Shown here: positions 1 to 10,704 of the stretch, one piece after another
How the letters are laid out: the number at the start of each line of letters is the position of its first letter
Position numbering within the stretch: position 1 is the stretch's first letter
From: Aquatica leii
Lineage: Eukaryota; Arthropoda; Insecta; Coleoptera; Lampyridae
Assembly: GCA_035610365.1 (NCBI GenBank)
Contig: CM069439.1
Location: 17,311,533-17,375,532 of the forward strand
Direction of reading: 5' to 3'
DNA length: 64,000 nt
The notes under the pieces: generated by a model
Database searches by the model: none
What the model saw: only the letters and a program-made list of their open reading frames with translations
What the model was told of the DNA's origin: nothing
Position numbers and translations under genes: made by a program

Positions 1-778
1 AACCGTCTATGTTTAAATCATTTGAACACAGAAAACTCTTTTCAGTTCAAATTGTAAAACTGTAAAAAAACATAGACTTGTTATATTTAGACAGCTTCAA
101 AGTAGGAAGACAAGTGAACCATTACTGAAAATTTAGTAAATTTTTAAGTCTACAGTTCAGCAGTGAACTTAAAGCTGAAGTACTGAAACAAATTTTACTT
201 CAAATCGACAAAGTCTTTATAATTACTATTTAAAATGCACTCAAACATAATTAATGTATAGCACTTAAAATAACGTATTGGAGTACGCATTTAAACGATA
301 ACTTTATAAATGTACAGATAAATTCTATGAAAAACCGCATCTGGTTTTCAAAATGACGGTATTAAATGAACAAGAGCTATAATGTATCATATTGCCATGT
401 ACTACTTATCTATCATTATGTTTTCTATTTTGTGTACAATTAACATAGCGAATTTTTTAAATTTTGCTGATAATAACAGTTTGACACATAATGTGGTACA
501 CTCGACCTCATTGCCAAAATCTGTGAACTTTTATCAATTATTTACGCCAAATTTTGTAAAGCATAAAAATGTTTTAAAGCGCCAAATTAAAAGTTAAGAA
601 TAGACTTTGATATTAATATTTTGCAATATTAATTTTTTAATTTAACTGTTAGATTTTTCCTTCTACAAATTTCATTCTTCTTCGTAAATAAAGAGAATTG
701 TTAACCATTACACCTTAAAGCCAAGAAGTAATCCTAATCATTACAAAAATTACTATCATATGCGTCCAATAATATAAA
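1..778. other. AT-rich DNA, no gene seen
   Basis: No supported coding region or RNA gene. A 71-codon open frame at 382-597 has no recognisable domain and hydrophobic, low-information composition, so I treat it as chance. Confidence 0.6.
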
Positions 779-1215
779 TATTGCACATATTGCACATATT
801 TTACAAATATTGCACAGATTCCGTAAATATTGCACGCGCCAAACTTGATTGCATCAGCATTAGACAAATTGCACCAATATTGCATATTGTTTTTAAAAAT
901 TATTTTGTTTTTAATTTTTATTATAATAGTATATGATTTATTTAAAAGAAAAAATAAAATAAATCAAACTAAACTATAGTGACTGTATTTGAAAGAATAT
1001 CTAAATATGTTGCTAATACTAGCTTGATCTAAAACCGAAGAGATAATCACTTGTACAATATTTGAGCAATCAGGCATCGTGCATGCAATATTCTTGAATA
1101 TTATGCAATATTTTAAATATGCATGCAATACCACACAATCCGTGTGCAATATAAATTGCAACCGATGTCAAATGAAAATGCGGGAATAGATGCAATATTC
1201 TAGCAAACATTGCAT
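779..1215. repeat. Cluster of AATATTGCA / TGCAATATT motifs
   Basis: The 9-mer AATATTGCA and close variants (ATATTGCAC, TGCAATATT) recur many times in both orientations over about 440 bp, densest at 779-842 and 1077-1215. The right edge merges into the hairpin at 1172-1234. It may be a decayed miniature element or a degenerate satellite; no coding potential is visible. Confidence 0.5.
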
Positions 1216-1234
1216 CTATTCCCGCAATTTTCAT
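1172..1234. repeat. Inverted repeat with about 25-bp arms
   Basis: The left arm (1172-1196) and right arm (1209-1234) are reverse complements apart from one inserted A, with a 12-base loop. The arms contain GCGGGAATAGATGCAAT. It could end the AATATTGCA cluster or belong to a miniature element; no target duplication was identified. Confidence 0.7.
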
Positions 1235-1489
1235 TTTCTTTTGAGATTTTGTTGACGTGTTTTGATTACGTTGTGCTAGTATTTTGATAGAAAAAAGTAC
1301 ATAATATGAAAAATAACTACGAAAATAACAAGTATAATAGTACTAGGTCATTCCACTTTTTATCAGAGACCAGACCAAAACCGTTATTTATCTTTTGGTT
1401 TTTTGTTAGATTAATTTACAAAGTTATAAACATAATTAAATGTAATACACTAGAGAGTTTATGAAATAGAAATAAAGCATTTCATAAAA

Positions 1490-2592
1490 AGGATGAACTG
1501 GCACAGTTAGTTCTCGAGGTTAACATGAATGGAAGAAATGTGGATCAAACTGCCACATGTAGATCAGCGAAGGCTATTTGTGACAAATTATTGTCTGCAT
1601 ATCAAGAAAATAGTGGTCAACGGTTAGATCGTTTACTGGAGTAGTTTTCCAGCAGTAAACGAGTTCCTTCCGAAGACATTGCAACCCATATTTCACGATA
1701 ACAAAGACATTTTAAGGAAACTGGGAATTGCATGAATTACTGTTGCTATAGTTCACGTAATTTGTAAAAGACCTGTCACGTGATACGCGTAGTAGACGAA
1801 ATTGCCACGACAATGTTGCGTTCTAATACGCCGTCTGTAGAAAGTCGCGCAGAAAAGCTCAGCTCACAAGTCCTTTACAAATTACGTCAACACTACGCAG
1901 GATTGTGTCAACTTTACCATCTGAATACTTTGAATCCAAAAGTGTTTGGTAGTTAGTTCCTCTGGAGGACAGAAAGGTAAATAAACTCACCGAAAGATTA
2001 CGTTTAATAGAAATGCGATTACCTGCACAAGAAGATGATTCGTCAGCTTTTATGGCAAAAAAAGTAACATTAAAAATAAAAATAAAAATGAAGTACGTCA
2101 GAAAAAATGCTTTAAGTGTTACAGACTGGTCAGTTCATAAACCCGGTCTTTTAAAGGATGTTATAGGTACGAAAACCACAGCTTGTGAGAATTCTTCTGG
2201 AAATTCAAATCCTACTGGGTATGCATTTATTTGCACGATAGCTGGAGTCAACGATGCAAACTTGTGGTTGGTCGTCTCAGAAGCATCTGCATTATGTGCA
2301 CTATGAATCATAAGTATTTCTGTACGTATGAAACCTTTGCAATACCGAAGCAGGTACGAATTGGTAACAATGGTATTCCTGATTATGGATCCGGAGCTCT
2401 AAATTTGGAAATGTAAAGTAGCAACGAAATCATTTAACTGTCTTGTATGTACCAAAAGTCACTAAAAATTTGTTTTCGATAGACCAAACGATTGACAAAA
2501 GCTTTAACTTTAAAGCAACTTGAAAAAGATCACCTCGTGGGCTTTATGCACTGGAAATGCGGATTTAAATACCAAGTGTAGCAACTGAAATG
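1490..2592 (+). pseudogene. Copia retrotransposon gag and protease, decayed
   Basis: Relic of the 5' half of a Ty1/Copia polyprotein (capsid, nucleocapsid and aspartic protease, which build and mature virus-like particles). A UBN2-like gag stretch occupies about 1490-2040 (includes PLEDRKVNKLTERLRL). A CCHC zinc knuckle begins CFKCYR near 2105 but breaks after that. A protease region reads NLWLVVSEASA near 2260, where the usual active-site DSGAS has become SEASA, so the catalytic Asp is lost. It continues as a GLYALEM stretch before 2592. Several stops and frame changes interrupt it. The reading frame resumes at 10705 when the inserted DNA and one TA are ignored, so 1490-2592 and 10705-14130 are one element. 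No LTR was recognised. Confidence 0.8.
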
Positions 2593-2679
2593 TACACTGT
2601 TAGAAATATTTTGTAAAAACTACTCTTTCTTAACAAAAATTGAAGTGTCATTAATTTTTAGTTAATATTAACTACAATT

Positions 2680-4187
2680 TGTAATAAAATTTTTAAAATG
2701 CAGCAATTTCGTTTACTTTTCTTCCCACAGTATCAAATTGCAGCCGCATTTGGTTTTGCTGGACCCTGTCACACTACCGACCCTAATTTATTACCATTAG
2801 GAATGTATAGTTTTGCCAAAGATCTAATTCTTAATTACGTTGTAACTTTCGTAGAGTGAAGTGTGTTTGTTTTATCGTGGATAATTAAAGGTGAGTTATT
2901 TCACTGAGTTCCTATTATCTTATAGTTTACTGCTTATACTTTTATTACTATCATTATGTTATTTTTAATTACGAGTTTTCAATGAGCTCTCCTATTATCT
3001 ATTAACTTAATATTCATTTTTTTGAATGTGAGCATCATTTACTGTTAATATTTATGAAGTTTTATTGAGCCGTTTTAATTAAATTTATGAATTTGAGACT
3101 CAATATTTTAATAGACAGTTATAAATGCTTTTATTGAATGTTAAATGATAATTATGAATTTAAAAGTTGCATTGGTGACGTCTTGCGCAATTCGTTCAAT
3201 GTTTACATTAATTAGACAATGGAGTGCGATGTCAATAAATGTTGGTTGTTGTCAATTATGTTTTGAATATTGTCTATGAATCTAAATTTAATAGTTGATA
3301 GTTGATTTGCTTAATTCAATGTTTAAATTGTGTCGATAAGGCCGTTTGACGTTTTGCTGGTGTGTGTCGACATGGTCGAATTCGTTTGTTACTAGAACCG
3401 AAAGGGTTCTGCAGAGATTCTAGGCGGGTGGAATGTAGTCGTACACCCATTGCACTACCTGGGGTCTGTTATTTATTTTATTTGGTAACGCGGTTCGATC
3501 ATGGTTCATTTGGAACCGGAGCATTGCGCTCATTTGGGGATCTCTAGGCGGGTGGAATGTAGTCGTACACCTATTGCACATCCTAGGCCCGCTTTTTGGA
3601 CCGGAGCATTTGGCTTGTTAACGGTCCCGGACGGAAGCACTCTGAGTGGGTGGAATGTAGTCGTACACCCATTGAACACTTGGAGCTGACATTGGGTGGC
3701 GTTGTCAGGAACCTAAGCGGTCTGATTCTAATATTTGATTTCAGTAATAATCCAGCATGATTTGATTATCGCTCCATTTGAAGATTAGATATGTGTGATA
3801 TCTATTTATTGATCATTATTATCAAAAGTAAATAATTAATTGTAGTAAATGAATTGATAACGGGATGCTCAAACGTACTTTCTTGTTTAAGTTTGCAGAA
3901 GGTGAGAATTCAGTTCAGCCACGTCACTCCATCTCCAAACCATGTTTGGTTTTATGACCAATTATTAATCATGAAATGACTTAAAAGGTAATGTGACCAA
4001 TTATCGTTATGTTTACTATTACCTGACATTTAGTTAATCACTTATTAGCAATTGTGATTTTGATTAATTGTACGCCCTTAATTACCTTTTTGTGAGGTGC
4101 ATTTTTATTATCATCTGCATTGTTATTATTTGCATCGATTAAAATATAAAATAAAAAAAAAAAACAATCTTAAATTTGCATCTTACA
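2680..4187 (+). repeat. 5' LTR of the Gypsy element
   Basis: Starts TGTAATAAAA and ends CTTACA. It carries three copies of a block GGGTGGAATGTAGTC...CACCC (about 3426-3452, 3549-3578 and 3647-3674), each bounded by inverted GGGTG/CACCC pentamers. A 50-codon open frame near 2698 sits inside the LTR and is probably chance. The promoter and poly-A site could not be placed; an A-rich stretch at 4141-4164 precedes the end. Confidence 0.92.
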
Positions 4188-4193
4188 AAAATT

Positions 4194-4206
4194 TCAGAAG
4201 TGGGAT
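4194..4206 (+). promoter_or_regulatory. Probable tRNA-Leu primer-binding site
   Basis: TCAGAAGTGGGAT begins six bases after the 5' LTR. From memory it is complementary to the 3' part (T-arm and acceptor side) of insect tRNA-Leu, the usual position for priming minus-strand DNA. The bases expected to pair with CCA are not conserved. A tRNA alignment would settle it. Confidence 0.55.
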
Positions 4207-4584
4207 ATCTACCATATTTCTTATCATAAATTGCTCGACCATTCCAAAAACAGAGCAATGATATTTTACAATTTTCTGAATTCGACAGATCCAACCAAAA
4301 ATATGTTTCTTATGTGGTTTCTTTTTGACTGTTGCACTTTGTTCAATAAATTCTACAACATCCGAGTTTTGACCGAATGTTGTGTATCTTCTTGGCTACT
4401 TTGACAATGGATTTTCTTTCTATCTTTATTTTTTTTGTTATAAAAAAAATCAACAGTTTTACGGTATTTTTAAATTTAATATGATCTGAATTCAATTTCA
4501 GTATTAAACAGCGGTATTGGTCACTAGAGCTAATTTATAATACTCAAACAGTTTTGTCAAACAACTAGTTTCAATTAATTTGGA

Positions 4585-5124
4585 GTGGAGATGTCGGGGC
4601 GCATTAAGCCAACATTTTGTTTTTTTTTGGTTAAAAGGAGGATCAAAATGCGATCACAACGCAAACGCGTACAAGAACGTTCTATAACCCCAGAAGAAGA
4701 AACTATTTTAACCCATCGGCGCGATAGTAGCACTAGTCGTCGAATTAACGAATCGTTGAACCGGCTTACTGAAGCTATGACTGCGTTTATTCGGCAAACG
4801 TCAGAAAAATCTATAGGAGAGCGTCGGCAAAAGGTGATGCTGTACCGATCTTTAATCCGGAAATCCGAGATTTGGATGTCGAGCTGTGGTGTCGTAAAGT
4901 TGACAAATTACGCGAAATTTTTGAGTGGTCCGAAGACGCTGTTATATGGTATCGAGGATTGCAGAGCGTAAAGTTTTCATGGAAAGAATGGAAAATAAAA
5001 CTTAAGTTGGCGTTTCCAACTAGAAGAAACTTCTGCTTCGATTTGGTAAAAATGATGCAGCGTAAAAAGTACCTTGATGAAAGCTATGCCAAGTATTACT
5101 TTTGAAAAAGTTTCTCTTCTTAAC
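4585..5124 (+). pseudogene. Gypsy gag capsid fragment
   Basis: Fragment of a Gypsy/Ty3 capsid, the protein that packages element RNA. The first frame (4585 to about 4840) is a charged N-terminal region. After a frameshift the typical capsid stretch follows: VELWCRKVDKLREIFEWSED, then WYRGL, SVKFSWKEWK and LDESYAKYYF. A short block before WYRGL appears lost. A stop at 5103-5105 breaks the frame once more, and the sequence then fuses into reverse transcriptase near 5125 with nothing of nucleocapsid or protease between. The family is clear; the gene is non-functional. Confidence 0.82.
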
Positions 5125-6000
5125 CGTATACCTTTTGGTTTAGCTAATGCTCCAGCTACGTTTAGTCGTTTGATGAACAAAATTCTACTTCCGTACCAGA
5201 GTATTGCTTTTGTTTATTTAGACGATATTTTAGTTCCAAGTACTACAACTCAAGAAAATTTACAAAATCTTGAAATCATTCTGAAAACACTAAAAGAAGA
5301 AGGATTAACATTAAATTTAGCAAAATGTTCATTTTTAAACACTACGATTCAATACTTAGGATACGAAATCACATCTGGACTAATCAGACCAGGAAAACAA
5401 AAAATCAAAGCTGTCTCTGATTTCCCAAGACCGCAAAATTTACACCAGACTAGACAATCTTTAGGTTTAACTAGTTACTTTAGAAAATTTATTTGTAATT
5501 TTGCCTCTCTTGCTGAACCTTTGACTAGGTTGACGAAAAAGGGTAACACATGGACATGGAATAAAGCTCAAGAAGAAGCTTATATCACATTAAAAAATAA
5601 ATTGTCAGAACGACCTCTTTTGGCACTATACGATCCGCACGTGCACACTGAAGTACACACAGATGCCAGTCAAGTGGGGATTGGTGGAATTCTTCTTCAA
5701 ACTCATGATAAAAAACTACATCCGGTTGCATACTACAGTCGCCAGACGAACACCGCGGAGAAAAACTATCATTCTTACGAATTGGAGATGTTTTGGCTGT
5801 AGTTGAAAGAGTTCTCAAATTTCGAGTTTATCTACTAGGAATTTCTTTTACAGTAGTTACCGACTGCAATGTCCTTAAAACAGCTGGGACAAAAAGAGAC
5901 TTAATTCCACGTATAGGGAGATGGTGGTTAAACTATAAGAGTACACCTTTAATGTTGAATATCGACCGGGAAGACGTATGGAACATGCAGATGCTTTAAC
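5125..6000 (+). pseudogene. Gypsy reverse transcriptase and RNase H, truncated
   Basis: Retains the RT palm from block 4 onward: FGLANAPATFSRLMN, then the catalytic YLDDIL (the YxDD motif) and the thumb. RNase H follows, with TDASQVGIGGIL supplying its first acidic residue. The frame breaks near 5790 and again near 5965, just before the HADALTRNP end of RNase H. The fingers and first catalytic Asp of RT are missing because of the upstream deletion, so no active polymerase can be made. The integrase region follows on the same strand. Confidence 0.9.
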
Positions 6001-7330
6001 TCGCAATCCAGGCGACGATAAGCCTCATGAACAAATCTTACACATTACTGTCGATGACTGGATTTTGTCAACACAAATGGCTGATAGGAAAATAACCGAG
6101 ATTAAACAAATTTTGAGTAAACCTCCACGTACCGAACATGAAAAAACCATTTATAAAAAATATGCTTTACGTAACGGACGAATTTATCGAATTACTATTA
6201 ACGGAATTCAGTGGGTAGTACCTCTCGGATTACGCAGAGAAATAGTCAAACAAATGCACGATGACAGCGGTCATTTCTCTGTATAAAAGACTATACAAAA
6301 AATTTGTTCAACATGTTGGTTTCCACGTATGCGACCGAACATTGAGAAATATATTGCTTGTTGCTTACCGTGTTTGTACCAAAAATCATCTTCAAATCGC
6401 CGACAAGGATTTCTAAATCCAATTGACAAAAAACCTATTCCATTTTATACAGTGCACATAGATCACTTAGGACCTTTTGTAAAATCTAAACATGGAAATA
6501 TTTACATTATTATCTTAGTTGATGGATTTACCAAATTTGTTTTACTTACACCTGTAAAATCTACAAAGACCAAGCATGTAATTAAATTTTTATCTGAAAT
6601 TATAAATACTTATGGCAGTCCTAGTCGTCTTGTCTCTGATAGAGGTAAATCATTTACATCTAAATCATTTAAAGAATTTTGCTCGAATCGTCAAATTCAA
6701 CATATTCTTAATGCCGTCTCTACACCTAGAGCGAATGGGCAAGTTGAAAGACTAAATCGATCTGTATTACATGCATTAGCTACAAAACAGACAAGCGAAG
6801 ATACTTGGGACGAACTAGTAGCAGATGTACAATTTGCAATCAACACTGTGAACAAAACAACGGGAAAAACACCAAGCGAAATTTTAATGGGTTACCAACC
6901 ACGAATTGCTGGAATTACATCGATAATATCAGAACATGCAAACGTCACACATGACTTGTCGATTCTGCGCGAAGAGGTCTATGAAAAAATAAAAAAAGAA
7001 CAAGAGCGTCAAAAACACTACTTTGACAAAAAAAGAACTCGATCTCGTAGTTACAAAATCGGCGATCAAGTTTTGGTTTTGACAAACAGTGCAGGAGAAG
7101 GGTCTAGTAGAAAACTACTACCAAAATATAAAGGCCCTTTTGTAGTAACGAAAACACTACCAAACGATAGATATTGTATCGAAGATTTGCCATGCTCAAT
7201 TCGTAGCCGTAAAGCTAAGTATAATAACATTGTTGCTGTTGACAAAATGAAACCTTGGGTTTCGCCAGGTGGAGTGTCAGACTCTACAAATTCAGACAGT
7301 GGTTCTGATGATGTACCGTATTTAGGATAG
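6001..7330 (+). pseudogene. Gypsy integrase
   Basis: Integrase region that would insert the cDNA into chromosomes. The HHCC zinc domain is visible as MHDDSGHFS before a stop near 6284 and IACCLPC after it. The core has all three acidic sites: HIDHLGP, VSDRGKSF and ANGQVERLNR. The C-terminal part after about residue 220 of the last frame is basic (KHYFDKKRTRSRSYKIGDQV) and ends in a Ser/Asp-rich tail at 7328. The last frame (6329-7330) is open for 333 codons. Only the zinc domain is separated by a stop, so this is the best preserved coding part of the element. Confidence 0.88.
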
Positions 7331-7489
7331 CTATCAATAAGTTTTGATATTTTCTATTTCACTTTTACAATTTTTTTTATCTTATAAGTTTTTTTATATA
7401 TACGATTTTTTTGTTTTTGTTTTTTAAATTTTGATAAGTCTTAGTATCTATTGTAATCTCGGGACGAGATTGTTGTCAGGTTGGCCGAA

Positions 7490-8999
7490 TGTAATAAAAT
7501 TTTTAAAATGCAGCAATTTCGTTTACTTTTCTTCCCACAGTATCAAATTGCAGCCGCATTTGGTTTTGCTGGACCCTGTCACACTACCGACCCTAATTTA
7601 TTACCATTAGGAATGTATAGTTTTGCCAAAGATCTAATTCTTAATTACGTTGTAACTTTCGTAGAGTGAAGTGTGTTTGTTTTATCGTGGATAATTAAAG
7701 GTGAGTTATTTCACTGAGTTCCTATTATCTTATAGTTTACTGCTTATACTTTTATTACTATCATTATGTTATTTTTAATTACGAGTTTTCAATGAGCTCT
7801 CCTATTATCTATTAACTTAATATTCATTTTTTTGAATGTGAGCATCATTTACTGTTAATATTTATGAAGTTTTATTGAGCCGTTTTAATTAAATTTATGA
7901 ATTTGAGACTCAATATTTTAATAGACAGTTATAAATGCTTTTATTGAATGTTAAATGATAATTATGAATTTAAAAGTTGCATTGGTGACGTCTTGCGCAA
8001 TTCGTTCAATGTTTACATTAATTAGACAATGGAGTGCAATGTCAATAAATGTTGGTTGTTGTCAATTATGTTTTGAATATTGTCTATGAATCTAAATTTA
8101 ATAGTTGATAGTTGATTTGCTTAATTCAATGTTTAAATTGTGTCGATAAGGCCGTTTGACGTTTTGCTGGTGTGTGTCGACATGGTCGAATTCGTTTGTT
8201 ACTAGAACCGAAAGGGTTCTGCAGAGATTCTAGGCGGGTGGAATGTAGTCGTACACCCATTGCACTACCTGGGGTCTGTTATTTATTTTATTTGGTAACG
8301 CGGTTCGATCATGGTTCATTTGGAACCGGAGCATTGCGCTCATTTGGGGATCTCTAGGCGGGTGGAATGTAGTCGTACACCTATTGCACATCCTAGGCCC
8401 GCTTTTTGGACCGGAGCATTTGGCTTGTTAACGGTCCCGGACGGAAGCACTCTGAGTGGGTGGAATGTAGTCGTACACCCATTGAACACTTGGAGCTGAC
8501 ATTGGGTGGCGTTGTCAGGAACCTAAGCGGTCTGATTCTAATATTTGATTTCAGTAATAATCCAGCATGATTTGATTATCGCTCCATTTGAAGATTAGAT
8601 ATGTGTGATATCTATTTATTGATCATTATTATCAAAAGTAAATAATTAATTGTAGTAAATGAATTGATAACGGGATGCTCAAACGTACTTTCTTGTTTAA
8701 GTTTGCAGAAGGTGAGAATTCAGTTCAGCCACGTCACTCCATCTCCAAACCATGTTTGGTTTTATGACCAATTATTAATCATGAAATGACTTAAAAGGTA
8801 ATGTGACCAATTATCGTTATGTTTACTATTACCTGACATTTAGTTAATCACTTATTAGCAATTGTGATTTTGATTAATTGTACGCCCTTAATTACCTTTT
8901 TGTGAGGTGCATTTTTATTATCATCTGCATTGTTATTATTTGCATCGATTAAAATATAAAATAAAAAAAAAAAAAACAATCTTAAATTTGCATCTTACA
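7490..8999 (+). repeat. 3' LTR of the Gypsy element
   Basis: Near-identical to the 5' LTR (offset 4810), including the three GGGTGGAATGTAGTC blocks. No clear polypurine tract precedes it; the bases just upstream are GTCAGGTTGGCCGAA. It is followed by the AATT duplication. Confidence 0.92.
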
Positions 9000-9003
9000 A
9001 ATT

Positions 9004-10690
9004 TTTTATTAAATTTGCATTTTCATAATTATTCTAAGTTGTTAAAACAAAAGTAGTCAATTTTACATTAAAAATTATACAATCAACACTTTTTTAATTT
9101 GATAAGTTTAAAAATAACGTTTACAAAAAGTTAAAATGATCGTCGCTTAAATTTAAAATCAACTAAATTTAGTATTACGTCATATGCAAATAAAAATAAT
9201 TTTGACTACATAAAAGTGTAAAATGTATCTGATTTGATGTAAATTAACATTTGGATTGTATTATTTTACTTCCAAGTGTAGTTAAATTCTGTCGATTCCG
9301 TTAAAATCTTCACAGATTGTGAGTTAAGCAGTATGTGACCTTTTTTGCAATTAAGCATCGGTTCCCATGAAAATTTACAAGAAATATTATCCTTACTTAT
9401 CGTTGAGGAAGATAACGTTATACATACGCGTATAGGCGACTTGCTTGAGTTAGTTCTAAGTTATATCTTTGTGTGGCTATTCTTTCGGTGGTTTGTGAGT
9501 TTGTAAATTAATGATGGTAAGTAACAGCAAAACTATCGAACTTAATTAAGCGGACAGAAATATGTTTTTTTTGTTGTAGACAGAATTTAATGTTGATAAC
9601 ACATATTCGATCAGTCTCAACCTTCCACATCGGCTACACAAAAAAAATTTTACGTTCGAATTCAATGAAGATTAGAATGGACTACTTTAGATTCATGTAG
9701 ACATATGTGCGAATCCGATATATGGTAAATGTGGTATCATTGACATCAGTCAAACTAAATAGTATCGATTATTAAAATAATTTTTAATTAAATCGAGTGA
9801 AACAAAATTAGATGTAATGGTGACAAACTCTGTGCATTTATTAGGTTACTTGTTTCAAAAACAAATGTTTATAACTTCTAAAAATAATGGGATAGGATAT
9901 CCTGTGTTTTCTAAAATACTTGAGATTTATATTATAAATAAAAATCCCTATTTAATTTGTCAAGATTGGCAAACAGTTGCATGAATGAATTTTTTAATTC
10001 TTTTTTTGTGTATTTGTATGCCTTTATATTAAAATTTCTGATTATTTCGACACGATTAAACACATATATATTACAACTATATTATACAACGATTATACTA
10101 TGAATTTGTTATTATATATTTTTTTTTGTATGTACTTTATGCTTTTTATGAATTATTAATAAATATACTAGAATCGCACGATGTTTTTAATTTTGTTTAC
10201 CTACCAATAAAAATATTTATTTCAATTCGAAAAAAATCACTACGAAATCTAATAAAACTAACAATAATAAATTGTAAATTTAATTTCCTTATGTGTTAAA
10301 ATTACATTGTTGTTTTATTAATTTAACTATACTTTAATGACATATCATTTTGAACAATCCGTAAGCAACATAAGATTTAAGTAAAATTAATGTTTAAATT
10401 GCGTTTCTACTGCAAATTATGTTTGTTAAAACTAAAAAAAGAAGTGTAGAAATTATGATACAGTTCGTTACGTTAACACTAGTAGAAGTAAAAATTACAA
10501 TTCTTATGTGTTATTATCAACTAAGAATAAAAGTATAAAGTAATCTGTTTTTATTTCATATTGCATTTGTATTTAGTTAATTATAACAACTTATAAAATG
10601 TTGTTACTTACTATATAGCATGTTGTTGATTTAATAAAAAAATGGAGTGGACCTGTGGGAACTAAAATTTGCAGTTAATTTTACTATATA
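9004..10690. other. Interior of the TA-TIR element, non-coding
   Basis: About 1.7 kb of very AT-rich DNA between the Gypsy and the right TIR. I see no open frame with recognisable protein similarity on either strand. It belongs to the element bounded at 2595 and 10702. Confidence 0.6.
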
Positions 10691-10704
10691 TTTCTAACAG
10701 TGTA

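Larger units (their letters stand above)
2680..8999 (+). mobile_element. Gypsy-type LTR retrotransposon, internally deleted
   Basis: Two direct LTRs of 1508 and 1510 bp flank a 3.3-kb interior. Both start TG and end CA, and AATT is duplicated at 2676-2679 and 9000-9003. Over the LTRs I see one substitution (G at 3229, A at 8039) and a 2-base difference in an A run, which points to recent insertion. The interior is too short for a full Gypsy: capsid sequence runs straight into the late part of reverse transcriptase near 5125, removing nucleocapsid, protease and the first RT blocks. Several frameshifts follow. A copy this young but unable to make its own proteins was probably mobilised by proteins from intact relatives. 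Confidence 0.92.
2595..10702. mobile_element. TA-target TIR DNA element inserted in Copia
   Basis: The left end CACTGTTAGAAATAT (from 2595) is the exact inverse of the right end (to 10702). Beyond three mismatches both ends share GTAAAA, giving roughly 24 bp of imperfect TIR. TA flanks both sides (2593-2594 and 10703-10704). Removing the element and one TA makes the Copia frame run directly from the gag-protease part into the GAG-pre-integrase part. Without the later Gypsy the element is about 1.78 kb (2595-2679 plus 9004-10702). It shows no transposase, so it is probably non-autonomous. TA targets suggest the Tc1/mariner superfamily, but I do not recognise the TIR. A perfect 16-bp palindrome TAGTTAATATTAACTA lies just before the Gypsy insertion. 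Confidence 0.85.

Noticed and set aside
7481..7669. 62-codon frame at the start of the 3' LTR (and its partner near 2698)
   Set aside because: It sits in LTR sequence outside any retroelement gene, and its repetition is due to the LTR duplication, not coding conservation.
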